Assembly: GCA_963725895.1 (NCBI GenBank)
Contig: CAVSAJ010000003.1
Coordinates: 1-64,000, forward strand
DNA: 64,000 nt
Direction of reading: 5' to 3'
Source of the DNA: Bog-473 sp963725895
GTDB lineage: Bacteria; Actinomycetota; Acidimicrobiia; Acidimicrobiales; RAAP-2
Both the position numbers and the translations under genes were made by a program. The notes beneath the pieces were generated by a model, which was given only the letters and a program-made list of their open reading frames with translations, made no database searches and had not been told where the DNA came from. Shown here piece after piece: positions 33,710-41,604 of the stretch; the first letter of the stretch is position 1, and every line of letters starts with the position of its first letter.

Positions 33710-35235
33710 AGGACGAGGTGCTCCAAGGCCTCGGGGTTGGCCATGTTCTCCTTGATGTGAGCCTGCTGCTCTTCGGGTGATTCCTTTGTGCGCAAGAGGA
33801 ATGGTGAGAGCACGAGACCGAGGACGACGGATGCGGCGGCGATGAGCAGGGCCAGGCGGTACCCGTCGGCTAGTGCGGTGACCATGTCGTGGCCCGAGGC
33901 GAGCAGCGTCTTCGAATAGTTGGAGGCGATCGTGCCGAGCGCAGCCAGCCCGACCGCACCGGCGAGCTGCTGGGAGACGTTCACGACCCCCGAGCCCAGG
34001 CCGGCGTCCTCGTTGGGGACCTCCGACATGCCGATCTGGAGCAACGGCATGAACGAACCGCCGGCCCCCAGGCCCATCAGCAAGAAGGCGACGAAGATGC
34101 GCGGGAAGTACGCCGCGTGCGGGCCGGCCGAGGCGAAGAGAAGGAGACCGACGGCGGCGAGGACCATGGCCGGGTACATCACGGGTTTGTTCCCGAAGCG
34201 ACCGACCAGCCAGGCCGTCACGCCCGTCGACATGCCCGCCATCGCGAGCGCCTGGGGCAGGAAGGCCACCCCGGTCTTCAACGGGCTGTACCCGAGCACG
34301 TGCTCGAAGTAGAGCGCGCCGATGAAGAACGTCGAGAACATTCCGATGATCAGCAGGCCGCGCACCACGGCGGTGCTGGTCAGCGTCCGGAGCTTCAGAA
34401 TGCGCAACGGCATGATCGGTCGCGCAATGCGGGACTCGAGAATCAAGAACGCCACGCCGAGCGCGACGGCGAGACCGATGAACCCGAGGGTGTGCGCCGA
34501 CACCCAACCGTCGGTTGAGGCGGTGACGATCGCGTAGATCAGGACCATCACCGATGCGGTGACGAGGATGGACCCGAGCCAGTCCACACCTTGTTTGATG
34601 CCCAGGCCGATGTTGTCCACCAGGAGGATGACACCCGCAAGGAGGGTGGCGATGCCCACCGGCACGTTCACGAAGAAGATCCAGTGCCACGACAGCGCTT
34701 GCGTGAGCACGCCGCCGGCGAGGAGTCCGATCGAACCGCCGCCGACAGCCACGAACACGTAGGCACTCATCGCCTTGGCCCGCTCTGTCGCGCTCGGGAA
34801 CTCGGTCACGATGATGGCAACGATCACCGAGGAGGAGAGCGCGCCGCCGATGCCCTGGACGAAGCGGGCGCCGATGAGCATGGTCTGGCTGTCGGCGGAG
34901 CCGCAGACGATGGAGGAGAGCGTGAAGAGCGTGACGCCGGCGAGGAAGATCTTCTTGCGCCCGATGAGGTCGCCCAGGCGACCGGCCATGAGGAGGAAGC
35001 TGCCGAACGAGATGAGGTAGGCGTCGACCACCCACGTGAGGCCCGACTGGCTGAAGTGCAGGCTCTTCTGGATGTCGGGGAGGGCCACGTTGACGATCGA
35101 GCCGTCCAGCGCGTTCATGAACATCGCCAGGCAGACGACGACCAGCGCGATCCAGCGCCGGCGGTCGCCGGTGGTGCCGGCGGGGTCCAGGGCTGCCGTG
35201 GGGTCCGCGACCGTCATGGGGTCGTTGATTGTCAT
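33706..35235 (-). CDS. DHA2-type (EmrB/QacA-like) MFS drug transporter
   Basis: 509 aa with about 14 hydrophobic segments, as expected for the 14-TM DHA2 group. 'LDGSIVNVALPDIQ' in TM1 and 'WVVDAYLISFGSFLLMAGRLGDLIGRKK' (in part) give the MFS motif A and the DHA2 'W..xAY' region. The TM5-type motif 'GGSIGLLAGGVL' is present. Such pumps export hydrophobic or cationic drugs by proton antiport. It is divergent from a MarR-family gene 73 bp away, a standard pairing in which MarR represses the pump until an aromatic ligand binds. The 3' end shares a CTAG with the BVMO tandem repeat. Confidence 0.93.
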   Translation of the reverse strand: MTINDPMTVADPTAALDPAGTTGDRRRWIALVVVCLAMFMNALDGSIVNVALPDIQKSLHFSQSGLTWVVDAYLISFGSFLLMAGRLGDLIGRKKIFLAGVTLFTLSSIVCGSADSQTMLIGARFVQGIGGALSSSVIVAIIVTEFPSATERAKAMSAYVFVAVGGGSIGLLAGGVLTQALSWHWIFFVNVPVGIATLLAGVILLVDNIGLGIKQGVDWLGSILVTASVMVLIYAIVTASTDGWVSAHTLGFIGLAVALGVAFLILESRIARPIMPLRILKLRTLTSTAVVRGLLIIGMFSTFFIGALYFEHVLGYSPLKTGVAFLPQALAMAGMSTGVTAWLVGRFGNKPVMYPAMVLAAVGLLLFASAGPHAAYFPRIFVAFLLMGLGAGGSFMPLLQIGMSEVPNEDAGLGSGVVNVSQQLAGAVGLAALGTIASNYSKTLLASGHDMVTALADGYRLALLIAAASVVLGLVLSPFLLRTKESPEEQQAHIKENMANPEALEHLVL

Positions 35236-35308
35236 GATTTCGGGACTATCCTAAGGGCATGATGGATGTGGCCGTGCAGGCGGGTTGCCGTTGCGGGGGG
35301 TGGGCGCC

Positions 35309-35782
35309 GTGAGCGCCAACCGCTCGTCAGCCCGTCCCGCCACCGGGACGATCGTCCTGCTGACCCAGCTGGCCCGGGCCGTCTACCTGCGCTCTTCGGT
35401 CGACCTGGTCGGCATGAACCTGCGCAACATGGTCGTGCTCGCCTATCTGCGCGACCACCCGGGCGTCTCGCAGCAGGCGATGACCGAGCACCTCTCGATG
35501 GACTCCAATACCGGCGTCCTCGTGCTCAATGACCTCGAGGACCTGGAATATGCCGAGCGGCGCCGGGACCCGTCGGACCGGCGGCGGCACCTGGTCGACA
35601 TTACCGACGCCGGCCTCGAGGCGCTCGAGCAGGCCGAGTTGGCCCAGGGGAGCATCGAGGACGAGATCCTCGGCGGGTTGAGCGCGTCGGACCGGGCCGA
35701 GCTGCGTCGCTTGTTGGTGAAGGCACTCGAGGAGCACGAGCTCCCGGGCGCGCGTGCGGGCGGGGGCGCTACTTCTTCGTGA
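35309..35782 (+). CDS. MarR-family transcriptional regulator
   Basis: 157 aa from GTG 35309; the frame also opens at 35285. The winged helix runs 'LRNMVVLAYLRDHPGVSQQ', 'MTEHLSMDSNTGVLVLNDLE' (recognition helix) and 'RRRDPSDRRRHLVDITDAG' (wing), with flanking helices for dimerisation. Next to a divergent MFS pump it most likely represses that pump and itself. I see no clean palindrome in the 73-bp intergenic region; CATGAT occurs twice there. Its 3' end overlaps the end of the convergent SGNH hydrolase gene by 14 bp. Confidence 0.9.
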   Translation: MSANRSSARPATGTIVLLTQLARAVYLRSSVDLVGMNLRNMVVLAYLRDHPGVSQQAMTEHLSMDSNTGVLVLNDLEDLEYAERRRDPSDRRRHLVDITDAGLEALEQAELAQGSIEDEILGGLSASDRAELRRLLVKALEEHELPGARAGGGATSS

Positions 35783-36683
35783 CCGTCTTGTAGCGCGAGA
35801 CGATCAGTCGCCCGATCAGGTTGTAGCCGGGCGTGCGGGAGTGGATGTCGCCCTTGGCACAGAACCACGTCAGCGTGCACACGGTCGCCACGGGCACCGG
35901 GATGGTGCCGTAGGTCGCGGTCTTCACCGTCTTGGTGAGCGAGTTGTAGCCGCCGGTCGCCTTGGTCACGTCGACGAGCGAGCCTTGGGCCGACTGGTAG
36001 GCCTTGGACAGGGCGGGGTTGATGAGCAGTTTGAACGCGACGACCGACAGCTTGGCCAGGTTGACCGCCGCGGGCGGTGGGGGATTCTTGGGGTACACGT
36101 AGGCGCCCAGGATCACGTCGGGATAGGTCGATCCGATGATGGGGACGTTCGGGCCGGCGGCGCTGCGCAGGTCGTCGGCCAGCGCCGTGACGTTGGTGGT
36201 GATGCTCTTGACTGCGGTGCCGACACACGCGATGGGGTTGCTCTGGGTCGCGCACCCGGTCACGTCGTTGCCCCCGATGGAGACGGTGATGAGCCCGATG
36301 TGGCCACGGTGCGCCGTGATGAACGCGTCGGCCGCGGCGATCTGCGTGGTCGTCGGGTAGGTCACCCCGCCGACGGTGTGTGGAAGGACGTCGGGACAGC
36401 TGACGGTGTCCAAGATGGACGAGGTCGTGGCGCCGCCGCAGCCGAAGTTCACCAGCTTCAGGCCGGTGTGGTTGGCCACGTAGACGGTGTAGCCCGGCGT
36501 CGAGCCCAGGTCGGGTTGGTAGCCGACGGCGTAGGAGTCGCCCAGCGACACGTAGTAGGTGGGCTGGCCTGCGTGTGACGCGGCCAGTGCGGCGGGGGTT
36601 TGCATGGCAGACATGACGCCGACGGTTGAGACCACAGTGGCCGCCACCAGGAAGAGCCTTCGCATCGCACCATGGTGTCGCAT
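35769..36683 (-). CDS. Secreted SGNH/GDSL hydrolase
   Basis: 304 aa. The signal peptide 'RRLFLVAATVVSTVGVMSA' ends near 'AALAASHA'. Block I 'VSLGDSYAVGY' holds the nucleophile Ser, block II Gly 'NFGCGGATTSS', block III 'ITVSIGGNDVTG' holds the oxyanion Asn, and the C-terminal 'DIHSRTPGYNLIG' holds the Asp/His pair. It resembles secreted actinobacterial SGNH esterases or lipases. GAAGGG lies seven bases before ATG 36683; the in-frame ATG at 36665 is an alternative. It sits 30 bp downstream of the S26-like gene and is probably the third gene of the PadR operon. Confidence 0.9.
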   Translation of the reverse strand: MRHHGAMRRLFLVAATVVSTVGVMSAMQTPAALAASHAGQPTYYVSLGDSYAVGYQPDLGSTPGYTVYVANHTGLKLVNFGCGGATTSSILDTVSCPDVLPHTVGGVTYPTTTQIAAADAFITAHRGHIGLITVSIGGNDVTGCATQSNPIACVGTAVKSITTNVTALADDLRSAAGPNVPIIGSTYPDVILGAYVYPKNPPPPAAVNLAKLSVVAFKLLINPALSKAYQSAQGSLVDVTKATGGYNSLTKTVKTATYGTIPVPVATVCTLTWFCAKGDIHSRTPGYNLIGRLIVSRYKTVTKK

Positions 36684-36713
36684 CGCGGCACCCTTCGTAG
36701 GGCACCCCCGAGG

Positions 36714-37451
36714 TCAGCGATCGTGCGACACGACGGCGCCGTAGAGGAGCGCCCGCGGAATCGGACCCCAGTACCGGCTGTCGCACGAGTCACTTCTGTT
36801 GTCCCCCAACACGAAGTACGTATCGGCCGGGACCCGGTATGGCAGGGAGAGGCTGTAGCTCGTGCCGGGGGGACCAGGTTCGGTTCTCCCTCGATCGGCC
36901 TCAGCGAGCCACGGTTCGGCGAACCGTGTGCCGTTAATGAAGACGAAGCCGTGGGAGAGCGAGATGGTCTGTCCCGGCAAGGCGACAATTCGCTTCACCA
37001 CATATCGGGACGTGGAGACTCCGCACGCGTCGGAGGAGGGATAGCGGAAGACGACGATCTCTCCGGGCGTCACCGAGAAATTCGGCTTGAACGGTGTGAC
37101 TTGGACCGTCTCGTTCCGTGTGAGCGCGGGCTGCATGGCTCCGGACACGATCTTGAACGGCACGGTGGTGCCAGCAGGCGCGGCGAGGGCGAGGATCGTG
37201 GCCACGCACACAGTGCCGGCCACGACCGCGACGGCGGTGACGGTCGCCGCGGGTCGCCCAACCAGTCGCAGCGCCCGGCGCACCTGTTCGCGCACGGCAC
37301 CAATCGCCAAGCCCGTCGCAATTCGTGCCTCCGAGGTGTCCTCCCGGTCCGCCAACTCGCTGGCAAGATCGAGCACTTCGGTTCCGTAGCGCGTCCGCCA
37401 TGCCTTGGGATAGAGGCGCAGCGCCAAGGCCGGCCACCTGACATCCCTCAT
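36714..37451 (-). CDS. S26 signal peptidase-like protein with catalytic Ser replaced by Ala
   Basis: 245 aa. The N-terminal 60 residues ('LRLYPKAWRTRYGTEVLDL') resemble the soluble prefix seen on proteins encoded beside PadR regulators. A membrane helix (68-92) follows, then an S26 fold. Box B reads 'IVSGAMQPAL' (102-110) instead of the usual SGSMxP, so the nucleophile position is Ala105 (GCC). The catalytic Lys153 ('YVVKRIVALPGQT') and box E 'VLGDNRSDSCDSRYWG' are intact. It may be inactive as a peptidase, or Ser103 may substitute. The ATG overlaps the PadR stop (ATGA). Confidence 0.85.
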   Translation of the reverse strand: MRDVRWPALALRLYPKAWRTRYGTEVLDLASELADREDTSEARIATGLAIGAVREQVRRALRLVGRPAATVTAVAVVAGTVCVATILALAAPAGTTVPFKIVSGAMQPALTRNETVQVTPFKPNFSVTPGEIVVFRYPSSDACGVSTSRYVVKRIVALPGQTISLSHGFVFINGTRFAEPWLAEADRGRTEPGPPGTSYSLSLPYRVPADTYFVLGDNRSDSCDSRYWGPIPRALLYGAVVSHDR

Positions 37452-37762
37452 GTTGCCGTCGCGATGCGCTGGAGCCCGATCCTGGCAACCCGAGCCGACT
37501 CGCGCAGTCGCGCATCGATTGTGGCCAGGCCCTGTGGCGTGATGCGGTATGGGTGGCGCCGACCCTCCGCGGGCAGCGGTTCGACGAGACCGGCCTCTTC
37601 GAGTTGCGAGAGACATCCGTACAGGGTCCCGGCGCCGAGCGTCACACCGGCAAAGTCCTCGATGTCCTTGATGAGGGCGTACCCGTGTTTGGGGCCCCCA
37701 GCCAGGCTCGTCAGGACGAGCACGCTTCGGTCAGACGATCCCCGCAGGCCGTTCGCCGTCAT
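37448..37762 (-). CDS. PadR-family transcriptional regulator
   Basis: 104 aa from ATG 37762, with AGAGGAAG upstream. The PadR winged helix is clear: 'VLTSLAGGPKHGYALIKDI', 'GVTLGAGTLYGCLSQLEEAGLV' and 'RRHPYRITPQGLATIDARL'. It lacks the long C-terminal dimerisation region of PadR-s1, so it is the short s2 type, often found with membrane partners. It leads the operon PadR, S26-like, SGNH hydrolase, and the first two overlap by four bases. An AT-rich promoter with the inverted repeat CACTT-N15-AAGTG lies just upstream, suggesting autoregulation. Confidence 0.9.
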   Translation of the reverse strand: MTANGLRGSSDRSVLVLTSLAGGPKHGYALIKDIEDFAGVTLGAGTLYGCLSQLEEAGLVEPLPAEGRRHPYRITPQGLATIDARLRESARVARIGLQRIATAT

Positions 37763-37780
37763 CGGCTTCCTCTTCTCATA

Positions 37781-37805
37781 CACTTTACGATATATAGGAG
37801 AAGTG
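37781..37805 (-). promoter_or_regulatory. PadR promoter with candidate operator
   Basis: CACTT and AAGTG form an inverted repeat around an AT-rich centre (TACGATATATAGGAG), in an unusually AT-rich patch for this DNA. On the minus strand TTGCAC and TATATC could be -35 and -10 elements 15 bp apart, so a PadR dimer here would cover the -10. Confidence 0.5.
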
Positions 37806-37843
37806 AATAGTGCAAGCCCTCGCACGCGAAGACCGAGGTCCTC

Positions 37844-37928
37844 CCCGGGTTCAGCGACGACCCATGTTCAGCGACGACCCGTGTTCAGCGACGACCCATG
37901 TTCAGCGACGACCCGTGTTCAGCGACGA
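37844..37928. repeat. Five 17-bp tandem units spanning the P450 stop codon
   Basis: Units of the form CCCRTGTTCAGCGACGA repeat five times without spacers, alternating CCCAT and CCCGT in units 2-5. The last unit contains the final codons and TGA stop of the minus-strand P450 gene; the rest extend toward the PadR promoter, each carrying a TGA in a new frame. Confidence 0.92.
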
Positions 37929-39127
37929 GCGCCGAACCGTACGGGCAGTGCGTCGGGCGATCGAAAGACCGTGCCGGTGATCCGAGGAGGGGGGTACCCA
38001 GCGTCAAGGCGCAGGTTCGGGAGACGCTCGAGCAGCGCATCTAACGCGACCCGGCTCTCCGTGCGTGTCAGGTGCATGCCCAGACACGCGTGTGGTCCCG
38101 ACCCGAACGACACATGTGGCGTCAGCGCTCGGTGGATGTCAAACGACTCCGGGTCCGGGTAGCGGCGTTCGTCGTGATTGGCGGACGCGATGAACACGCT
38201 GACCTCGCTCCCTCGAGGGATCTCGACGCCGGCGAGGCTGGTATCGCAGTGAGCCTGTCGAATCACCATCAAGAACGGCGCCTCCCAGCGAAGGCCCTCT
38301 TCGATGGCGGCGCGGCGAAGGTCGTGCTCCCCGACGAGCACCTCGAGTTGATCCGGATGCGTGAGCAGACCGAAGAGAAGATTGCCCAGAGACCGGTAGG
38401 TCGTCTCGATACCAGCAGGCAGCAACAGGCGCAAGAAACTGAAGATGGCATCGTCACCGAGGCCTTGCCCGTCGACTTCTGCACACACCAGCTCGCTGAT
38501 GAGGTCGTCTCGAGGTGCGCGGCGACGATCTGCGATCTGCCCGCCCAAGTAGTCCCTCAGTTCGGCCAGGGATGCGACGCCTCGATCCCAGTTGTCGAAG
38601 ATGCTGATGACATCGATCGACCAACGCTGGAACTGCGCCGAATGGTCTTCGGGCAGCCCCAGGATGCGAGCAATGATCCGCACCGGGAAGGCGAAGGTGA
38701 ATTGCGTGACGAGCTCGGCCGCGCTCGACGCTGCGAGCTCGTCGATCAGGTCGTCCGCGACCCGTCGCACGAGCGACTGTTCCCAATGGGCCAGCAGCTT
38801 GGGGCGGAAGGCCGGACTTACCAGGGCGCGATGAGCGTGGTGCGCCGGCTCGTCCATGGCGATGAGGGTGTCGCCGAACCCGGGACCCATGATCTCGCCC
38901 AGGATCCCCGACGAGAAGATCTCGTCGCTCCGCAGCACCTCGACCACCTCGTCGTACCCGAGGACGCAGACGGGAGCTGTCGCCGGCGTCGCGTCGCCGT
39001 CGATCGGCAAGGGCCATGACCTCAGGACCGCGCCCCGGCGCCGAGCGGCCGCGAGGTAGGGATACGGATCGTCCGTCCCGCTCCCGCTGCTCCACGTACC
39101 GGGGACGGGCGCGTCGGAGGAGTCCAT
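37919..39127 (-). CDS. Cytochrome P450
   Basis: 402 aa from ATG 39127. The I-helix is 'LLPAGIETTYRSLGN' (A-G-x-E/D-T-T), the K-helix ExxR is 'IEEGLRWEAP', and the heme loop 'VSFGSGPHACLGMHLTRTE' carries the axial Cys. Length and motifs are those of soluble bacterial class I P450s that need ferredoxin and reductase, which are not adjacent. It starts two bases after the stop of the ABC-2 permease gene, so exporter and P450 form one operon, suggesting a compound that is oxidised and exported. The 3' end carries a striking tandem repeat over the stop codon. Confidence 0.93.
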   Translation of the reverse strand: MDSSDAPVPGTWSSGSGTDDPYPYLAAARRRGAVLRSWPLPIDGDATPATAPVCVLGYDEVVEVLRSDEIFSSGILGEIMGPGFGDTLIAMDEPAHHAHRALVSPAFRPKLLAHWEQSLVRRVADDLIDELAASSAAELVTQFTFAFPVRIIARILGLPEDHSAQFQRWSIDVISIFDNWDRGVASLAELRDYLGGQIADRRRAPRDDLISELVCAEVDGQGLGDDAIFSFLRLLLPAGIETTYRSLGNLLFGLLTHPDQLEVLVGEHDLRRAAIEEGLRWEAPFLMVIRQAHCDTSLAGVEIPRGSEVSVFIASANHDERRYPDPESFDIHRALTPHVSFGSGPHACLGMHLTRTESRVALDALLERLPNLRLDAGYPPPRITGTVFRSPDALPVRFGARR

Positions 39128-39129
39128 CG

Positions 39130-39909
39130 CTACTCGCCCATTCGAATCCGGGCTCGCAACCCGCCCAAGGCCAGCGACATGCCAACGGCGGCCAGCCCCG
39201 CCAAGGCGGCGAGCCCTTCCAACAGCGGTGTCGCCTGCCAGCCACCACTGATCAGCGATCGCAGAGCGCCGAGCAGATAGGTCACCGGGTTGTAGGTGGC
39301 GATGGCGGAAAACCACCCTGTCAACAGGTCCTTAGGTACGACGGCGTCGGTGAGGAAGAACAGAGGGAAGAAGAGGACAAAGCACGCGTTGACCGCAGCG
39401 GGGTTCCCCGTGCGGAGCGCGACCGCATAGGGAAAGCCCGTGAAGGCGAGTCCCCAGAAGGCGGAGAATCCGACGAACGTCAAGACCCCGGGCAGCCCCG
39501 TACTGAAGCGCACGCCGACGCCGTAGCCGATCGCAAGGACGGGCAGGCACAAGAAGATGATGACCACGACGTCCGCAACCATCAGACCGAGGAGCAGTGC
39601 AGTTCGCCGCACCGGCGTCAAGCACAGCCGGTCGAAGTAGCCCCCCTGGATGTCGGTGACCAAGGACGGAGCCCGCGACATGCCCGTCACTGCAAACGCG
39701 ACGGCCATGGGGAGCAAGAACGCCTTGTAGTTGAGGCCCGAGCTCGCCAAACGCTCCAGCGCGCCCAGGTTCACCGCATAGAAGAAGGCGGGCACAAACA
39801 CGGCTGGGAGCACGGACGCGGGCTCGCGGAGAACTTGGCGCAGCGCGCGGCGCGCCACCAGAACGACTTCTCGGCTCAGGCCGGGCGGCCGCCACTCGAG
39901 GGGGGTCAT
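39130..39909 (-). CDS. ABC-2-type (DrrB-like) permease
   Basis: 259 aa with six hydrophobic segments, including 'EPASVLPAVFVPAFFYAVN', 'AFLLPMAVAFAVTGMSRA', 'LLLGLMVADVVVIIFLCLPV' and the C-terminal 'GLAALAGLAAVGMSLAL'. The sequence fits the DrrB/NodJ-like ABC-2 family ('TDIQGGYFDRLCLTPVRR' is the typical cytoplasmic loop). It works with the ATPase encoded immediately upstream, whose stop overlaps its ATG (ATGA), as a drug, lipid or glycan exporter. The P450 gene follows after two bases. The substrate is unknown. Confidence 0.9.
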   Translation of the reverse strand: MTPLEWRPPGLSREVVLVARRALRQVLREPASVLPAVFVPAFFYAVNLGALERLASSGLNYKAFLLPMAVAFAVTGMSRAPSLVTDIQGGYFDRLCLTPVRRTALLLGLMVADVVVIIFLCLPVLAIGYGVGVRFSTGLPGVLTFVGFSAFWGLAFTGFPYAVALRTGNPAAVNACFVLFFPLFFLTDAVVPKDLLTGWFSAIATYNPVTYLLGALRSLISGGWQATPLLEGLAALAGLAAVGMSLALGGLRARIRMGE

Positions 39910-40919
39910 GCGGTGAGCTCCAGCAGCGTCGGTTCGTCGCCCAGGTGGGTGCCGGTTAGTGCCAAGAAGACGTCGTCGAGGGTGGGGGTCACGAGCGTGA
40001 CGCTGCGAACCGTCAGCCGGGAGTCGCCGAGGACCTGCGCGATCGGGGCGACCGCAGCCGAGGCGTCGGGTGTCCTGATCGACAGTCGCCCGTCTTCACA
40101 GTGGACGTCGTCCACCACGCCCAGGGCTGACAGCCTGCCGATCGCCGAGACGTCGTGGCCCTCTATTTCCGCCACCACGACGTCGTCGCCGAGCGCGCGC
40201 TTCAGTTGCGCCGGTGTCCCCTCCGCGACGATCTGCCCGGCCGTCAAGATGCCGACGCGGTCCGCCAGCGCATCGGCCTCTTCGAGGTATTGGGTGGTGA
40301 GGAAGATGGTCATCGAGAGATCGACGTTGAGGCGCCTGATCTCGGACCACACGGCGAAGCGGCTGTGGGGATCGAGACCGGTCGTCGGTTCGTCGAGGAA
40401 CAGCACCTCGGGGAAGTGCACCAGCGCGGCGGCCAGGTCGAGGCGCCGCTTCATCCCACCCGAGTAGGTCTTGATCCGCTGGTCGATGGCGTCGCCGATG
40501 TCCACCAGGTCGAGAACCTCGTCGACACGCCGGCGCGTTCTGACAGAGCTCAGTCCATAGAGCCGACCCTGCAGGGTGAGGAGCTCCCGCCCGGTCTGGC
40601 CAACGTCGAGGGCCGCGTCTTGCAGCGCCACCCCGATCCGCCGGCGCACCTCGAGTGGTTGGCGCACGACGTCGAGTCCGGCCACCACTGCCACCCCGTC
40701 GGTCGGCCGGAGCAAGGTGCACAGCATGCGCACCGCGGTCGACTTCCCGGCGCCGTTTGGCCCCAAGAACCCGTAGATCTCCCCGGTGGGAATGCGCAGG
40801 TCGAGTCCGTTCACGGCGACATGCGATCCGAAGGACCTGGTCAGGCGGGTTGTCTCGATCGCCAGGGCGGGCGGCGGTGCGGGAGGAGCGGACGGAACAT
40901 TCCTTCTGGTACCAAACAT
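39906..40919 (-). CDS. DrrA-like ABC transporter ATPase
   Basis: 337 aa. Walker A 'GFLGPNGAGKSTAVRML' lies near 55-70, the Q-loop is 'IGVALQDAAL', the signature is 'YSGGMKRRLDLAAAL', Walker B is 'VLFLDEPTTGLDP', and the H-loop is replaced by 'IFLTTQYLEEAD', as is usual in DrrA-type ATPases (Gln instead of His). A C-terminal DrrA-like extension follows. It powers the adjacent ABC-2 permease. Its start codon lies at the edge of the palindrome at 40919-40949 and diverges from a TetR gene, so TetR probably represses the ABC-P450 operon. Confidence 0.93.
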   Translation of the reverse strand: MFGTRRNVPSAPPAPPPALAIETTRLTRSFGSHVAVNGLDLRIPTGEIYGFLGPNGAGKSTAVRMLCTLLRPTDGVAVVAGLDVVRQPLEVRRRIGVALQDAALDVGQTGRELLTLQGRLYGLSSVRTRRRVDEVLDLVDIGDAIDQRIKTYSGGMKRRLDLAAALVHFPEVLFLDEPTTGLDPHSRFAVWSEIRRLNVDLSMTIFLTTQYLEEADALADRVGILTAGQIVAEGTPAQLKRALGDDVVVAEIEGHDVSAIGRLSALGVVDDVHCEDGRLSIRTPDASAAVAPIAQVLGDSRLTVRSVTLVTPTLDDVFLALTGTHLGDEPTLLELTA

Positions 40920-40949
40920 ACCAATCAGTATCTAGTATTCTGACCGGTA
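40919..40949. promoter_or_regulatory. Candidate TetR operator between divergent ABC and TetR genes
   Basis: TACCAATCAG and CTGACCGGTA form an imperfect inverted repeat (TACC-NN-TCAG / CTGA-NN-GGTA) around TATCTAGTATT. It fills the 38 bp between the two start codons, so binding would block both promoters. Confidence 0.65.
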
Positions 40950-40957
40950 ACGCAACC

Positions 40958-41578
40958 ATGCCTCTCGAGCCACTGACCCAAGAACGGCGCCGTCAACTCA
41001 CCCGCGAGCACCTCCTCGCCGCGGCCGCGCAGGTCTTCGCCGAGCGGGGGTTCCACGGCGCCACGCTGGACGAGGTCGGCCGAGTCGCGGGGTTCACCAA
41101 GGGCGCCGTCTACTCCAACTTCGCGAGCAAGGACGATCTCTTTCTCGCGCTGTTCAAGGAGAACTACGAGCACGAGATGGCTCGGCTCGTCGCGACGCTC
41201 GAGTCCTCGACGGTCCCTCCGGCGGAGCGTCTAGCGGACTTCGTCACACTGATCGAGGACGAAACCCGCGCCAGCCGTACGTCGCCCCTGCTGAATTTGG
41301 AGTTCTGGCTCTATGCGGCCCGGAATCCCGAGGCACGGGCGCGGCTGGCGGATCTCGACAACCAAGCCGTGGCCGCGACAAGCGACTTGCTTCGCACCCT
41401 CAGGGAATCGGAAGGACTGGAACCCCTCGAGGACACCGAGCGCGTCGCTCGTCTTATAGAGGTCCTGTTCCGCGGGATCGGCCTGCTACGTGTCCTGCAG
41501 CCGGAGATGGTCGACGAGCAGCTTCTCGCGGTCGCGGTGGAATTCGTCGCTCGAGGTCTCGGGACGAGCGTCGACTGA
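40958..41578 (+). CDS. TetR-family regulator of the ABC-P450 operon
   Basis: 206 aa. The N-terminal helix-turn-helix is 'LLAAAAQVFAERGFHGATLDEVGRVAG' (in part), with recognition helix 'FTKGAVYSNFASKDDLFLAL'. The C-terminal ligand domain ('NLEFWLYAARNPEARARLA') has the TetR_C pattern of AcrR-like regulators that bind hydrophobic ligands. ATG 40958 follows the palindrome by nine bases; no good Shine-Dalgarno is visible, so a leaderless or short-leader mRNA is likely. Divergence from the exporter operon implies it represses it until ligand binds. Confidence 0.9.
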   Translation: MPLEPLTQERRRQLTREHLLAAAAQVFAERGFHGATLDEVGRVAGFTKGAVYSNFASKDDLFLALFKENYEHEMARLVATLESSTVPPAERLADFVTLIEDETRASRTSPLLNLEFWLYAARNPEARARLADLDNQAVAATSDLLRTLRESEGLEPLEDTERVARLIEVLFRGIGLLRVLQPEMVDEQLLAVAVEFVARGLGTSVD

Positions 41579-41604
41579 CTCAGCCCTCCGGCTCAGCCCC
41601 CCGG
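41579..41604. repeat. Two 13-bp tandem units over the GGDEF-EAL stop codon
   Basis: CTCAGCCCTCCGG and CTCAGCCCCCCGG are adjacent copies with one mismatch. On the minus strand the second holds the TGA stop of the GGDEF-EAL gene and the first gives a TGA in a shifted frame. The array also abuts the TGA of the convergent TetR gene. Confidence 0.8.

Noticed and set aside
37844..37928. Possible CRISPR array
   Set aside because: The 17-bp units are directly adjacent with no spacers, and no cas genes are present.
36672..38162. A 496-codon plus-strand frame
   Set aside because: It runs antisense to the S26-like and PadR genes and across the tandem repeat; no domain or start signal.
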